Notes: a model not told the origin generated them from the letters alone. Positions 7,476 through 14,200 are shown, counted from the first letter of the stretch. The stretch: DNA of 26,116 bases from JAXGTO01 sp040774885 (GCA_040774885.1 JAXGTO010000029.1:1-26116); one strand, 5' to 3'. Numbers and translations are program-made.

Positions 7476-8433
7476 TGCCCGATCCTTTCGTCATTTTGCG
7501 GGCCACGAACGTGGACCCCGCGTTCAAGATGATCACCATGATCAGCAACACCACGGCAGTGGCGTAGGTTTCGTTGACATGCAGGCCCTCGCTGGCCAGC
7601 ACGTACATGTGGACGGCCAACGTTCGCGTGGAACTGAAGATGCCGCCATCGGTCAAGTTGGGAACGGCAGCGACGGTGCCGGCAGTGTAGAGCAACGCGG
7701 CCACTTCTCCCACGCAGCGGCCGATGCCCAAGATGACGCCGCCCAAGATGCCGGGGATGGCCGTGGGCAGCACCGTGCGAAACACCGTGCGCACGCGCCC
7801 GGCGCCCAAGCCGAAGCTCCCTTGGCGATACGCGTCGGGAACGGCCATCAGCGCTTCTTCGGTGGTGCGCATGATGACCGGCAAGATCATGATGGCCAGC
7901 GTGGCGGCGCCGGCCAGAAGCGACATGCCCCACCCCAGCGCCGTAACGAAGAACAGCATGCCGAACAACCCGTAGATGATGGACGGAATGCCTTGGAGCG
8001 TTTCGGTGGTGGTGCGCACCAAACGCACGAACTTGCTGCCGCGCGGCGCGTATTCAACCAGATAGATGGCCGACCCGATGCCGAACGGCAAAGCGAACAG
8101 CAGCGAAAGGCCGGTCATGAGCAGCGTGTTGACGAGCGCCGGCATAAGGGAAACGTTGTCGGACGTGTATTCCCATTCGAAAAGCGACGGCGTGAGATAC
8201 GGCACGCCGTTGAACAGGATGTATCCCACCAAAAACGCCAAGATGGCCGTAGTGACGGCGGCTCCCACCCATACCGCCCCGCGCAGCCCCAACGATGCCG
8301 CGCGGCGACGGCGCCGAGTGCGGCTTTCCGCATCGGCGAACAAAGCGTCGACGGCATCGGGCGCCGCCCCGTGGCTGAGCGCTGCTGCGGCGGAAGTGTC
8401 CACGGTAAGGGAAAGGTCGGCTTGGGCCCTCAT
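7468..8433 (-). CDS. pstA: Phosphate ABC transporter permease PstA
   Basis: This is a 321-residue inner-membrane permease forming the phosphate channel with PstC. After a hydrophilic, Arg-rich cytoplasmic N-terminus of about 48 residues there are six predicted membrane segments. The binding-protein-dependent transport signature region contains EALMAVPDAYRQGSFGLGA followed by RTVLPTAIPGILGGVILGIG, the EAA loop that docks on PstB. GIPSIIYGLFG is also typical of PstA/PstC. Its start overlaps the pstC stop by 4 bp (ATGA), and GTGAGG serves as ribosome binding site. The long N-terminal extension is the only unusual part. Confidence 0.93.
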   Translation of the reverse strand: MRAQADLSLTVDTSAAAALSHGAAPDAVDALFADAESRTRRRRRAASLGLRGAVWVGAAVTTAILAFLVGYILFNGVPYLTPSLFEWEYTSDNVSLMPALVNTLLMTGLSLLFALPFGIGSAIYLVEYAPRGSKFVRLVRTTTETLQGIPSIIYGLFGMLFFVTALGWGMSLLAGAATLAIMILPVIMRTTEEALMAVPDAYRQGSFGLGAGRVRTVFRTVLPTAIPGILGGVILGIGRCVGEVAALLYTAGTVAAVPNLTDGGIFSSTRTLAVHMYVLASEGLHVNETYATAVVLLIMVIILNAGSTFVARKMTKGSGND

Positions 8434-9290
8434 CGTGCCTCACCCCGTTTTTTCAAGGCGTGGAACAGCACGTTTATGGCAAGGATGAACACGAACAGCA
8501 CCACGCCGGTGGCGATGAGCGCGCCGCGGTGCAGGTCGGCGGCATAGCCCATTTCCAACACGATGTTGGCCGTCATGGTGCGCACGCCGTCGAACAGGCT
8601 GTCGGGCACCACCGCCTGGTTGCCGGCCACCATGATGACGGCCATGGTTTCCCCGATGGCGCGCCCCACGCCCAAGATGATGCCCGCCATGATGCCCGAC
8701 GAAGCCGCTGGAACCATCACCTTGAAAGTGGCGTGTTCGTGATCGGCGCCCAAAGCCAGGGCGCCTTGGTAATACGCCTGCGGCACCGCATCGATGGAAG
8801 CCTGCGCCTGAACGATGATGGTGGGCAGGATCATGATGCCCAGCAGCAACGCGGCGCACAGCAAAGACAAGCCGTTGCCCGGCGTGTAGGTGCGCAGGAA
8901 CGGCACCATGACCACCAGGCCGAAGAAACCGTAGACCACCGACGGGATGCCCGCCAGCAGTTCGACGCCCGGCTTCAGCACGCGCGCCACACGGCCCGAT
9001 GCGAACTTGGAAAGGAAGATGGCGCATAGCAGGCCCACGGGCACGCCCACCACGATGGCGCCGGCGGTCGCGTAGATGCTGGCGAGTATCATGGGGAAGA
9101 TGCCGTAGATGTCGCTGCTGGGCTTCCACGTGGTACCCAGCAAAAAATCTGGGATGCCGATTTCCACCATGGCGGGAATGCCGTTGGCAAATAGGAACAC
9201 GCAGATCAGAGCCACGGCCAGGATGGAGAACCCGGCCGCGGCGGTGAACAGCGTGCGCGCCGTTCCTTCTTTCAGCGCTTTCGTCGTCAT
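8430..9290 (-). CDS. pstC: Phosphate ABC transporter permease PstC
   Basis: This is a 286-residue partner permease of PstA, with six predicted membrane segments. Family markers are ELLAGIPSVVYGFFGLVVMV and the cytoplasmic loop IDAVPQAYYQGALALGADHE, followed by GIILGVGRAIGETMAV, which is characteristic of PstC. The frame is open further upstream (to 9317). I chose the ATG at 9290 because it overlaps the pstS stop by 4 bp (ATGA), as at the next junction, and gives the usual length. AGGGG lies about 9 nt before it, inside the end of pstS. Confidence 0.93.
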   Translation of the reverse strand: MTTKALKEGTARTLFTAAAGFSILAVALICVFLFANGIPAMVEIGIPDFLLGTTWKPSSDIYGIFPMILASIYATAGAIVVGVPVGLLCAIFLSKFASGRVARVLKPGVELLAGIPSVVYGFFGLVVMVPFLRTYTPGNGLSLLCAALLLGIMILPTIIVQAQASIDAVPQAYYQGALALGADHEHATFKVMVPAASSGIMAGIILGVGRAIGETMAVIMVAGNQAVVPDSLFDGVRTMTANIVLEMGYAADLHRGALIATGVVLFVFILAINVLFHALKKRGEAR

Positions 9291-10174
9291 GCGGATTGCC
9301 CCTGGATGGCCGACCAATCGGTGATTTCTCCGGTGTAGATGCCCTTCACCTGGTCGCTGGTGAGTTCATCGACGCCGTCGTTCTTGTTCACGATGATCGC
9401 GATGCCATCCAATGCGATGACCTTGGCCGAAAGCCCCTTGGCCTTTTCGGAGTCCTTGAGATCGCGCGACGCCATGCCGATGTCGCAGGTGCCTTCGGAT
9501 ACCATGTTCATGCCGGTGGTGCTGTCGGATTGCTGCACCTCGATGGTCACGCCGCTGTTGAGCGCCTGATAGGCTTCGGCCAGTTTTTCCATGACGGGGG
9601 TGACGCTGGAAGATCCGGCGACCACCACCTTGCCGGTCTTGCCGCTTGCGGAATACGCCCCGGTGCTGCCCTGCGAAACGTAACCGTTGTCCTCGACCAC
9701 GGCCTGCCCTTCATCGCTCATGATGAAGTCGACGAAATCCTGCGCTGTTTCGGAAAGACCGTCTTTGACGGCGATGTTGAAGGGACGCGAAACCTTGTAG
9801 GTGCCCGCCTTCACGTTGGCAGTCGTCGCTTCCGCACCGTCGATCTTGACGGCTTTGACCGTATCATTGAGAGAGCCCAGCGAGATATAGCCGATCCCAT
9901 CGGGGTCGCCCGCCACCGACGTCATCATCACGCTGGTGGAATTGGTAATGGCAGCGGAAGCCACGGTGTTGTCGACTGCGGTGCCGCTGGAATCCTTTTC
10001 CTGCACGCCGAACAATTCCACGAACGCGCCGCGCGTGCCCGATCCGTCTTCGCGCGAATACACGGAAATCTGCCCGCCGGCGCTTCCCGACGAGGACCCG
10101 CAGCCTGTCAATGACAAGACGCCGACCACCGCCAAGGCGCAGGCGATGGCAAGCACGACCATCTTCTTCTTCAT
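9287..10174 (-). CDS. pstS: Phosphate-binding lipoprotein PstS, permuted domain order
   Basis: This is a 295-residue phosphate-binding protein of the Pst importer. A signal peptide ends in the lipobox LSLTGC (Cys25), so it is a membrane-anchored lipoprotein. The mature part is circularly permuted relative to classical PstS. The segment with the phosphate-contact motif SREDGSGTR (40-48), normally in the second half, comes first. The segment GSSSVTPVMEKLAEAY (187-202), with DIGMASRDL (231-239) and the LTSDQVKGIYTGEITDW end (271-287), normally N-terminal, comes second. Both phosphate-contact loops are present, so binding should be intact. The start has a good AAAGGAAA site and lies 59 bp from a four-repeat Pho box. 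It is the first gene of pstSCAB. Confidence 0.93.
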   Translation of the reverse strand: MKKKMVVLAIACALAVVGVLSLTGCGSSSGSAGGQISVYSREDGSGTRGAFVELFGVQEKDSSGTAVDNTVASAAITNSTSVMMTSVAGDPDGIGYISLGSLNDTVKAVKIDGAEATTANVKAGTYKVSRPFNIAVKDGLSETAQDFVDFIMSDEGQAVVEDNGYVSQGSTGAYSASGKTGKVVVAGSSSVTPVMEKLAEAYQALNSGVTIEVQQSDSTTGMNMVSEGTCDIGMASRDLKDSEKAKGLSAKVIALDGIAIIVNKNDGVDELTSDQVKGIYTGEITDWSAIQGQSA

Positions 10175-10202
10175 TCGATCCGTTTCCTTTCATAGGTCTG
10201 CA

Positions 10203-10208
10203 TTCATA
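10203..10208 (-). promoter_or_regulatory. Possible -10 of the pstS promoter
   Basis: TATGAA on the minus strand lies 24 bp downstream of the last Pho-box repeat. It would start a transcript near 10196, with the ribosome binding site AAAGGAAA inside a leader of about 22 nt. No consensus -35 is present, as expected at an activator-dependent promoter. Confidence 0.35.
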
Positions 10209-10232
10209 GCAGCACCCATGATGGGCAAAACG

Positions 10233-10271
10233 GGTCATGCGAGCGTCAGACGATTGTCAAGATCGTGTAAA
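10233..10271 (-). promoter_or_regulatory. Pho box: four direct repeats, 11-bp period, before pstS
   Basis: Read on the minus strand, the hexamers TTTACA, TTGACA, CTGACG and ATGACC start at intervals of exactly 11 bp (10266-10271, 10255-10260, 10244-10249, 10233-10238). This matches the layout of PhoP/PhoB binding sites, such as the TT(A/T)ACA-N5 repeats of Bacillus. The array ends 58 bp before the pstS ATG. The probable binder is the regulator encoded at 5665-6366. Confidence 0.65.
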
Positions 10272-10420
10272 GCATGGGCGGCGTCAGTCGGCCAGGTGCG
10301 CGATCTTCTTAGCCTGCGCCAGCGCCAACAGGCCCAGCACCAGAGCGATGGCCATGCAGCCTAGGCGGACGACGGCGCGACGCAACCTCAGTCCCAGGCT
10401 GAGGGCGGCGCGGCGCAACC

Positions 10421-11500
10421 TCAGTACTTGTTGTGGATGACCTCGGCCGAACCCTTGAGGTTGGCGATGCGGAACGGATGGCCGCCGATCATGACCACGC
10501 CGTCGAACGTGCCGAACACCTGGTGCTGGTCGGACGCGATGATCCCGAAGTTCATGTAGTCGATGCGGTCGTGTTTGGGGGTGAAGGTAAGGTCGAGCCG
10601 GCCTTCGTCGTCGGTGACGTGCCAAGGCGCCATAAGATCGTAGCGCTTGTCGGTGCGGCGGGCGTGTTCGGCATCGGGCAAGGTGGGAATGCCGAAATCG
10701 ACGCGTCCCAGCTTGTGGGCCACGCCGTCGATGAACACCATGTTTTCCGAAGCGGCCGACGTGTCGCCGAACCCGTAGCCCAAGTTCATGCCGAAGCGAT
10801 AGTCCTTGCGGCCCACGCCGCCGTATCCGTCTTGCCACCCTTGGGCACAGGCCCAATACCACGTGTTGTCATAAGTCCACGCGCCGCGACCCCAATCGAG
10901 CAGGCCGAACGAATCGTCTGGCGCGAACCCATGGACGAACGTTCCCCACCTGAATGAACCGCTGGCGCGCATGGCCATGATCTTCTGGTTGTAATAAAAC
11001 GCGTGCTTATGTCCTTCCCACGGCGTTGCGATGACCATGGAATCGCGGGGCTCTTCATCGAGCAGGGCGTCCACCGCAAGGTCATGGCCATCGTGGAAGT
11101 TCTTGAAGTGGACGCGCAGGCGGCGCTTGCCTTCCGCAACTTCGAAATCGAACAGCACACGTCCGTTCTGGAAGTGGGACGTTCCCGCATCCGACCTGTT
11201 AGGAAGCGCGAACCTCCCCATCGGGAACGGCGTCATGGCGGTTTGGGTAATGGAAGACCCCTGCCCCAGGTTGATGACCGAAGCAGACAGCAGCCCCATG
11301 TAGCCCAAGTCGCCCAACGTGAGAGCCACGGCAAAGCGATCGTCGTTTATAAGATAGTAATCCCATTCCTTGATGCGGAATTTGGGCGCTTTGACGCGGC
11401 TGCGGTCGTAGTCCCATAACAGAGACGTGGCGTATCCAGGACGCGCCAACGTCCCGTCCCCGTTATGGAGAGGCCCTCGCTCGGTGATGTGCTGCTGCAT
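10421..11500 (-). CDS. DUF2804 family protein
   Basis: This is a 359-residue soluble protein of the DUF2804 family, for which no biochemical function is established to my knowledge. Recognisable parts are the N-terminal ITERGPLHNGDGTLARPGYA, the block RIKEWDYYLINDDRFAVAL, a Trp/Tyr-rich middle (FGLLDWGRGAWTYDNTWYW, then ACAQGWQDGYGG) and the C-terminal DLMAPWHVTDDEGRLDLTF. The fold looks like a beta-rich, carbohydrate- or lipid-type binding protein, but that is only an impression. I chose the ATG at 11500 over an upstream start at 11557 because it follows GGAAAGGG, matches the family N-terminus and avoids overlap with the preceding gene. It is the last of three co-directional genes. Confidence 0.8.
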   Translation of the reverse strand: MQQHITERGPLHNGDGTLARPGYATSLLWDYDRSRVKAPKFRIKEWDYYLINDDRFAVALTLGDLGYMGLLSASVINLGQGSSITQTAMTPFPMGRFALPNRSDAGTSHFQNGRVLFDFEVAEGKRRLRVHFKNFHDGHDLAVDALLDEEPRDSMVIATPWEGHKHAFYYNQKIMAMRASGSFRWGTFVHGFAPDDSFGLLDWGRGAWTYDNTWYWACAQGWQDGYGGVGRKDYRFGMNLGYGFGDTSAASENMVFIDGVAHKLGRVDFGIPTLPDAEHARRTDKRYDLMAPWHVTDDEGRLDLTFTPKHDRIDYMNFGIIASDQHQVFGTFDGVVMIGGHPFRIANLKGSAEVIHNKY

Positions 11501-11540
11501 GTGCGCCACGCCCTTTCCCGTCAGATCGCGCCGAAGCGCG

Positions 11541-11810
11541 TCAGACGACCGTTCCATATACCAGCCCCCATGCGTGACCGGCTATCGATGAGTTGAGCTG
11601 CCCCGTGAGCGTTTCGCGCTCGTATTCGCCGGGGGGAAGCAAAGCGACGAGTTCTACCAAGTCGTCGGGAAGTCCGAACATCTCGGACAAGACCACCGCA
11701 TCGACGCGACGCACCATGGTCGCGTCGGCGAACAGGCTGTCCACGAATTCCTGGAGCATCCCGTAATACGGGCTGCGCTCGAGGTTCGTTATCGGTTGGC
11801 GTCGGGCCAT
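11541..11810 (-). CDS. Small conserved-looking protein of unknown function
   Basis: This is an 89-residue soluble protein that I do not recognise. It begins MARRQPITNLERSPYYGMLQ, is mildly acidic, has no Cys, no signal peptide and no membrane segment, and looks mostly helical with a Gly-containing C-terminus (GHAWGLVYGTVV). The coding call rests on a strong ribosome binding site (AGGAGAT, 9 nt before the ATG), fitting codon use, and tight packing. It starts 20 bp after the methyltransferase-like gene and ends 40 bp before the DUF2804 gene. Co-transcription with both is likely. Confidence 0.65.
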   Translation of the reverse strand: MARRQPITNLERSPYYGMLQEFVDSLFADATMVRRVDAVVLSEMFGLPDDLVELVALLPPGEYERETLTGQLNSSIAGHAWGLVYGTVV

Positions 11811-11830
11811 GGTTTGTCGATCTCCTGTTT

Positions 11831-12730
11831 CTATCTTATGGCATCCAGACCGTACACGGCAGCAGCCAAGGCTCCGGTGAATGCCGGAGTGGCCGATCCG
11901 TCGGCACGCAGGAACTGGGCACCGGCGGCGCGCATGGCCGCAGCGGCGGCCATCATATCGTCGGGCGATGAATACGGAAGACGGACGCGATCGAAGCGCT
12001 TGGCAGCCACGACGTCCGCAGGGCTCTCAGGTACGGCGAATTGCACGAGCAACGGTATTTCCACCGCCGCTGCCAGCCGCTGCACGATGGCAGCCGCAGA
12101 ATCGAGTTCACAATCCACGCGCACGCCGAACACGTCGGCTTCCAGGTCTTGAGCGGCTTGGGCGGCTTCAACGGCGGTTTCCTGCCGATTGACGATGCAC
12201 CCTTCAACATCGACGTCGACGGATACGAACAAGGGAGTGGCGCATTCGCGGCGCGTACCCATGCATGCGCACTTCACGTCGGCCACGCTTTGCATGCCGT
12301 TGAAGAAGAACGCATCCAGCTCGGCTGCCTCGAAACCAGCCACGGCGCGGGCATACTGGTCGCGATTGGCCATGAGCGAGGTTTTCGAAGAGGCGTCGAT
12401 GGGAAGCATGGTGGGACCGATCTGCGCCAACGTGTGCTGCGGCTTGAATTCCCTCACGATGGCCTGGGCGGCGCGCGCCAATTCTCCCCCACGGCCTTCC
12501 ATGCGGGCGTGCGACAGGCGGGCGTCGGTGATGCCGTCTGTCGGGGTTACCAAGCAGGCCGCGCCTGCAGAAGATTCCAAACGAAGGGCGCCTTGCACGG
12601 TTTCCGGTTCAAGAAGGCAGGCCAGCGCGCGATCGGATTCGTCTTCCATGCCCTGGCGTGCGAGCGCCGCGGAGACAGGTGCGGAAAGCACCAGCATGTC
12701 ATGGTGGAAGCGCATCTGGATATCGGGCAT
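11831..12730 (-). CDS. Homocysteine S-methyltransferase-like protein lacking the CC zinc motif
   Basis: This 299-residue protein resembles the homocysteine-binding (pterin- or betaine-type methyltransferase) barrel. It has a start-of-barrel MRFHHDMLVLSAPVSAALAR, ASSKTSLMANRDQYARAV near 113-130, FFFNGMQSVADVKCA (141-155), VSVDVDVEGC (169-178) and FGVRVDCELD (201-210), which aligns with the usual GVNC zinc ligand (Cys207 here). The family's C-terminal GGCCGTTP motif is replaced by LRADGSATP (274-282), so the two cysteines that complete the zinc site are missing. It therefore may bind a related substrate or have no thiol-methylating activity. The start at 12730 follows GAAAGGATG. It leads a three-gene unit with the 89-residue protein and the DUF2804 protein. 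The assignment to the fold is moderately sure; the function is open. Confidence 0.65.
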   Translation of the reverse strand: MPDIQMRFHHDMLVLSAPVSAALARQGMEDESDRALACLLEPETVQGALRLESSAGAACLVTPTDGITDARLSHARMEGRGGELARAAQAIVREFKPQHTLAQIGPTMLPIDASSKTSLMANRDQYARAVAGFEAAELDAFFFNGMQSVADVKCACMGTRRECATPLFVSVDVDVEGCIVNRQETAVEAAQAAQDLEADVFGVRVDCELDSAAAIVQRLAAAVEIPLLVQFAVPESPADVVAAKRFDRVRLPYSSPDDMMAAAAAMRAAGAQFLRADGSATPAFTGALAAAVYGLDAIR

Positions 12731-12804
12731 GAAGCGTGCATCCTTTCGATCGAGCCATCATCGCCGTTGCGGCGGTTCCCGGTTCCCGCAGAACCCAGAG
12801 GCCC

Positions 12805-12928
12805 GGCGCTTGACGTCTGATGCTTGGTTCCGGTTCCCCGGTTCCCTAACCCAGGTTATGGTTCTGAGTTAAGTTCCCTAGTTCCCTTGAACCAAGTTCT
12901 CGGCACTTGACGCCTGGCGCTCGGTTCC
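12805..12928. repeat. Diverged 27-bp direct repeats linked to GGTTCC repeats
   Basis: The segment starting GGCGCTTGACGTCTG at 12805-12831 recurs with five substitutions at 12902-12928 (GGCACTTGACGCCTG start), 97 bp away. Each copy runs into GGTTCC-type repeats. This suggests an older duplication of about 97 bp that the microsatellite then overgrew. Confidence 0.6.
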
Positions 12929-12994
12929 TCGGTTCCTCGGTTCCCCGGTTCCCCGGTTCCCCGGTTCCCCGGTTCCCCGGTTCCCCGGTTCCCT
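12923..12994. repeat. Microsatellite, nine units of GGTTCCCC
   Basis: Nine consecutive 8-bp units fill 72 bp: two GGTTCCTC, six GGTTCCCC and a final GGTTCCCT. Degenerate single units occur nearby at 12773-12850. The array lies about 190 bp upstream of the minus-strand start at 12730, directly after a TATACT motif on that strand, so it could lie in the leader of that operon. Confidence 0.95.
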
Positions 12995-13138
12995 AAGTAT
13001 AAAGCACGACCCCCGTCCCATAAGGCGGACCGAGCAACCCCTTGACGTTCATCCCCAGGGATTACAAACCGTTACCTTGCGGAGATGTAGTCCACAAAAC
13101 GCGCACGATGCAGCCATACGTTTTGCATCCCTACCCGC

Positions 13139-13144
13139 TATAGT
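13139..13144 (+). promoter_or_regulatory. -10 element of the candidate small RNA
   Basis: TATAGT on the plus strand (five of six consensus bases) predicts a start near 13150-13152. No good -35 hexamer is visible at the usual distance, which lowers confidence. Confidence 0.4.
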
Positions 13145-13150
13145 CTTCTA

Positions 13151-13287
13151 CATCAAACGAAAGGCATCCCCTCCTCGAGTTTGAGTTGCTTCCCTTCCCC
13201 CTTATCGGAAGCAACGGCGCGTAAAGCGCCATCCCCTCCTTGTGGGCCCGGTGACTCCCCCTTGGTCACCGGGCCGCTTTCTTTTTC
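13151..13287 (+). ncRNA. Candidate small RNA with C-rich loops, 6C-like
   Basis: About 135 nt with three successive perfect hairpins and no reading frame. Hairpin 1 is GTTGCTTCC (13185-13193) with GGAAGCAAC (13207-13215), and its 13-nt loop holds five C in a row. Hairpin 2 is GGCGC-GTAAA-GCGCC (13216-13230). Hairpin 3 is the terminator, whose loop TCCCCCTTG again has five C. The 11-mer CATCCCCTCCT, complementary to a Shine-Dalgarno sequence plus AUG, occurs twice (13165-13175 and 13230-13240), once before each C-loop hairpin. The layout resembles the actinobacterial 6C RNA family (two stem-loops with C-runs), although the runs are five and not six. The nearest plus-strand gene starts 1.4 kb downstream, which argues against an mRNA leader. 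Likely role: base-pairing with G-rich ribosome binding sites. Confidence 0.6.
13245..13287 (+). terminator. Rho-independent terminator of the small RNA
   Basis: A perfect 11-bp stem, GGCCCGGTGAC (13245-13255) with GTCACCGGGCC (13265-13275), is followed by GCTTTCTTTTTC. The T-rich tail is on the plus strand only. No plus-strand protein gene lies upstream, so a non-coding transcript is being terminated. Confidence 0.85.
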
Positions 13288-13551
13288 AAGCCCCTTGCAC
13301 ATGCAGTCAAGCCATCAGCCTCCCGCGCGAAAGTGGACAGCACGGTCGAGACCAGCCAATGCACACGCAGCCGATGGCCCTCAGCCTCCGCCTCCGCCTT
13401 AAGCCCATGCGCAACCAGCGAAGCAAGCGCTCCTCCTTGGTTTATGATCCGCAACCCCCTCGGACACGCAGTCGCGCACCAGGCCACTCCTCTCCGGCTT
13501 ATGGCTCACAGCCTCCCCACCACCTTATTCCTCGCCCATTCCCGCCAATGA
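13288..13551. other. Gene-free stretch with decayed repeats
   Basis: No gene with a ribosome binding site is apparent. Imperfect recurrences of CACGCAG and of a CTCAGCCTCC/CACAGCCTCC motif are spread through it, which suggests old, decayed tandem duplications. I see no promoter or terminator in it. Confidence 0.4.
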
Positions 13552-13647
13552 GCCCAGCATTGCCAGTTGGTCCCCACCACTGCGCCCAGCATTGCCAATT
13601 GGTCCCCACCACTGCGCCCAGCATTGCCAATTGGTTCCCACCCATTT
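13552..13647. repeat. Three tandem copies of a 32-bp unit
   Basis: Units start at 13552, 13584 and 13616 with GCCCAGCATTGCCA, then (G/A)TTGGT(C/T)CCCACC. The spacing is exactly 32 bp and only a few substitutions separate the units. Confidence 0.9.
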
Positions 13648-13710
13648 CAACCAATGAACCCATCGCTGACTGCTGACCCCACATTTCAACCAATGAACCC
13701 ATCGCTGACT
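13643..13710. repeat. Two direct copies of a 29-bp unit, 39 bp apart
   Basis: The 29 bp starting CATTTCAACCAATGAACCCA at 13643 are repeated without change at 13682. The second copy ends two bases before the inverted-repeat element that begins at 13713. Confidence 0.9.
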
Positions 13711-13712
13711 TC

Positions 13713-13852
13713 TGGATTGCTCAAAAAGGCCGCCATTCTACGGAATTTGACGCTATTTTCGCCAGTTTTCAGAGACGCCGCCGCATAATCCCAGGTCACA
13801 AAAAATCGAGCGGCATCCAAGTCGTAGAATGGCGGCCTTTTTGAGCAATCCA
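13713..13852. mobile_element. MITE-like element with perfect 29-bp inverted ends
   Basis: The left end (13713-13741), starting TGGATTGCTCAAAAAGGCCG, is the exact reverse complement of the right end (13824-13852). The 82-bp interior is AT-richer than its surroundings and has no coding capacity. TCGCTGAC occurs on both sides, but at unequal distance (3 and 5 bp), so a target duplication is not certain. Terminal inverted repeats on a short non-coding body are the hallmark of a non-autonomous transposon. A long regulatory or terminator-like hairpin is the alternative, since the arms contain A5/T5 runs next to GGCCGCC. Confidence 0.6.
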
Positions 13853-13910
13853 AATCGTCGCTGACCGAGTTGTGACCTTGATGCGGGCTGAAGCATGGAG
13901 AACAGCATGG

Positions 13911-14200
13911 ATGGCACTTGGCTGGCGAAACGGGAGGCGGCGCGAATGGATGGCACTTGGCTGGCGAAACGGGAGGCGGCGCGGCTAGATGGCATTTGAC
14001 CGACGGAGCGGGAGGCGGCGCGGATGGATGGCACTTGGCTGGCGAAACGGGAGGCGGCGCGGCTAGATGGCATTTGACCGACGGCGCAGGAAACGGCGCG
14101 GATGGATGGGTTTAGCCGGCAGGCACGGAGAGGGCGCCGGGGCGGGAGGCGGAGCAGATGGATGGCACTTGGCTGGCGGCACGGGGGCGGCGGCACTCGC
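13911..14200. repeat. 39-bp minisatellite, six units plus a displaced copy
   Basis: Units begin with ATGGCA at 13911, 13950, 13989, 14028, 14067 and (diverged) 14106, at exactly 39-bp steps. A displaced partial copy starts at 14162. Two versions alternate: type A (ATGGCACTTGGCTGGCGAAA start) and type B (ATGGCATTTGACCGACGG start), in order A-A-B-A-B. Both share the ending GGGAGGCGGCGCG. Because 39 is a multiple of three, frames stay open on both strands as 13-residue repeats. No ribosome binding site or further coding signal supports a protein. Confidence 0.85.

Noticed and set aside
10284..10420. Frame ending in a hydrophobic segment (MAIALVLGLLALAQAKKI) after the DUF2804 gene
   Set aside because: The open frame is mostly the shadow of the DUF2804 gene. 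The 23-codon tail with its own ATG lacks a ribosome binding site. It could be a remnant, but coding is unsupported.
13698..13865. TCGCTGAC on both sides of the inverted-repeat element as a target-site duplication
   Set aside because: The 8-mers are 3 bp from one end and 5 bp from the other, and the left copy is part of a pre-existing tandem repeat, so the match may be coincidental.
13911..14144. CRISPR array
   Set aside because: Units are contiguous 39-bp repeats with no unique spacers between them, no cas genes are nearby, and the units are not palindromic in the manner of CRISPR repeats.
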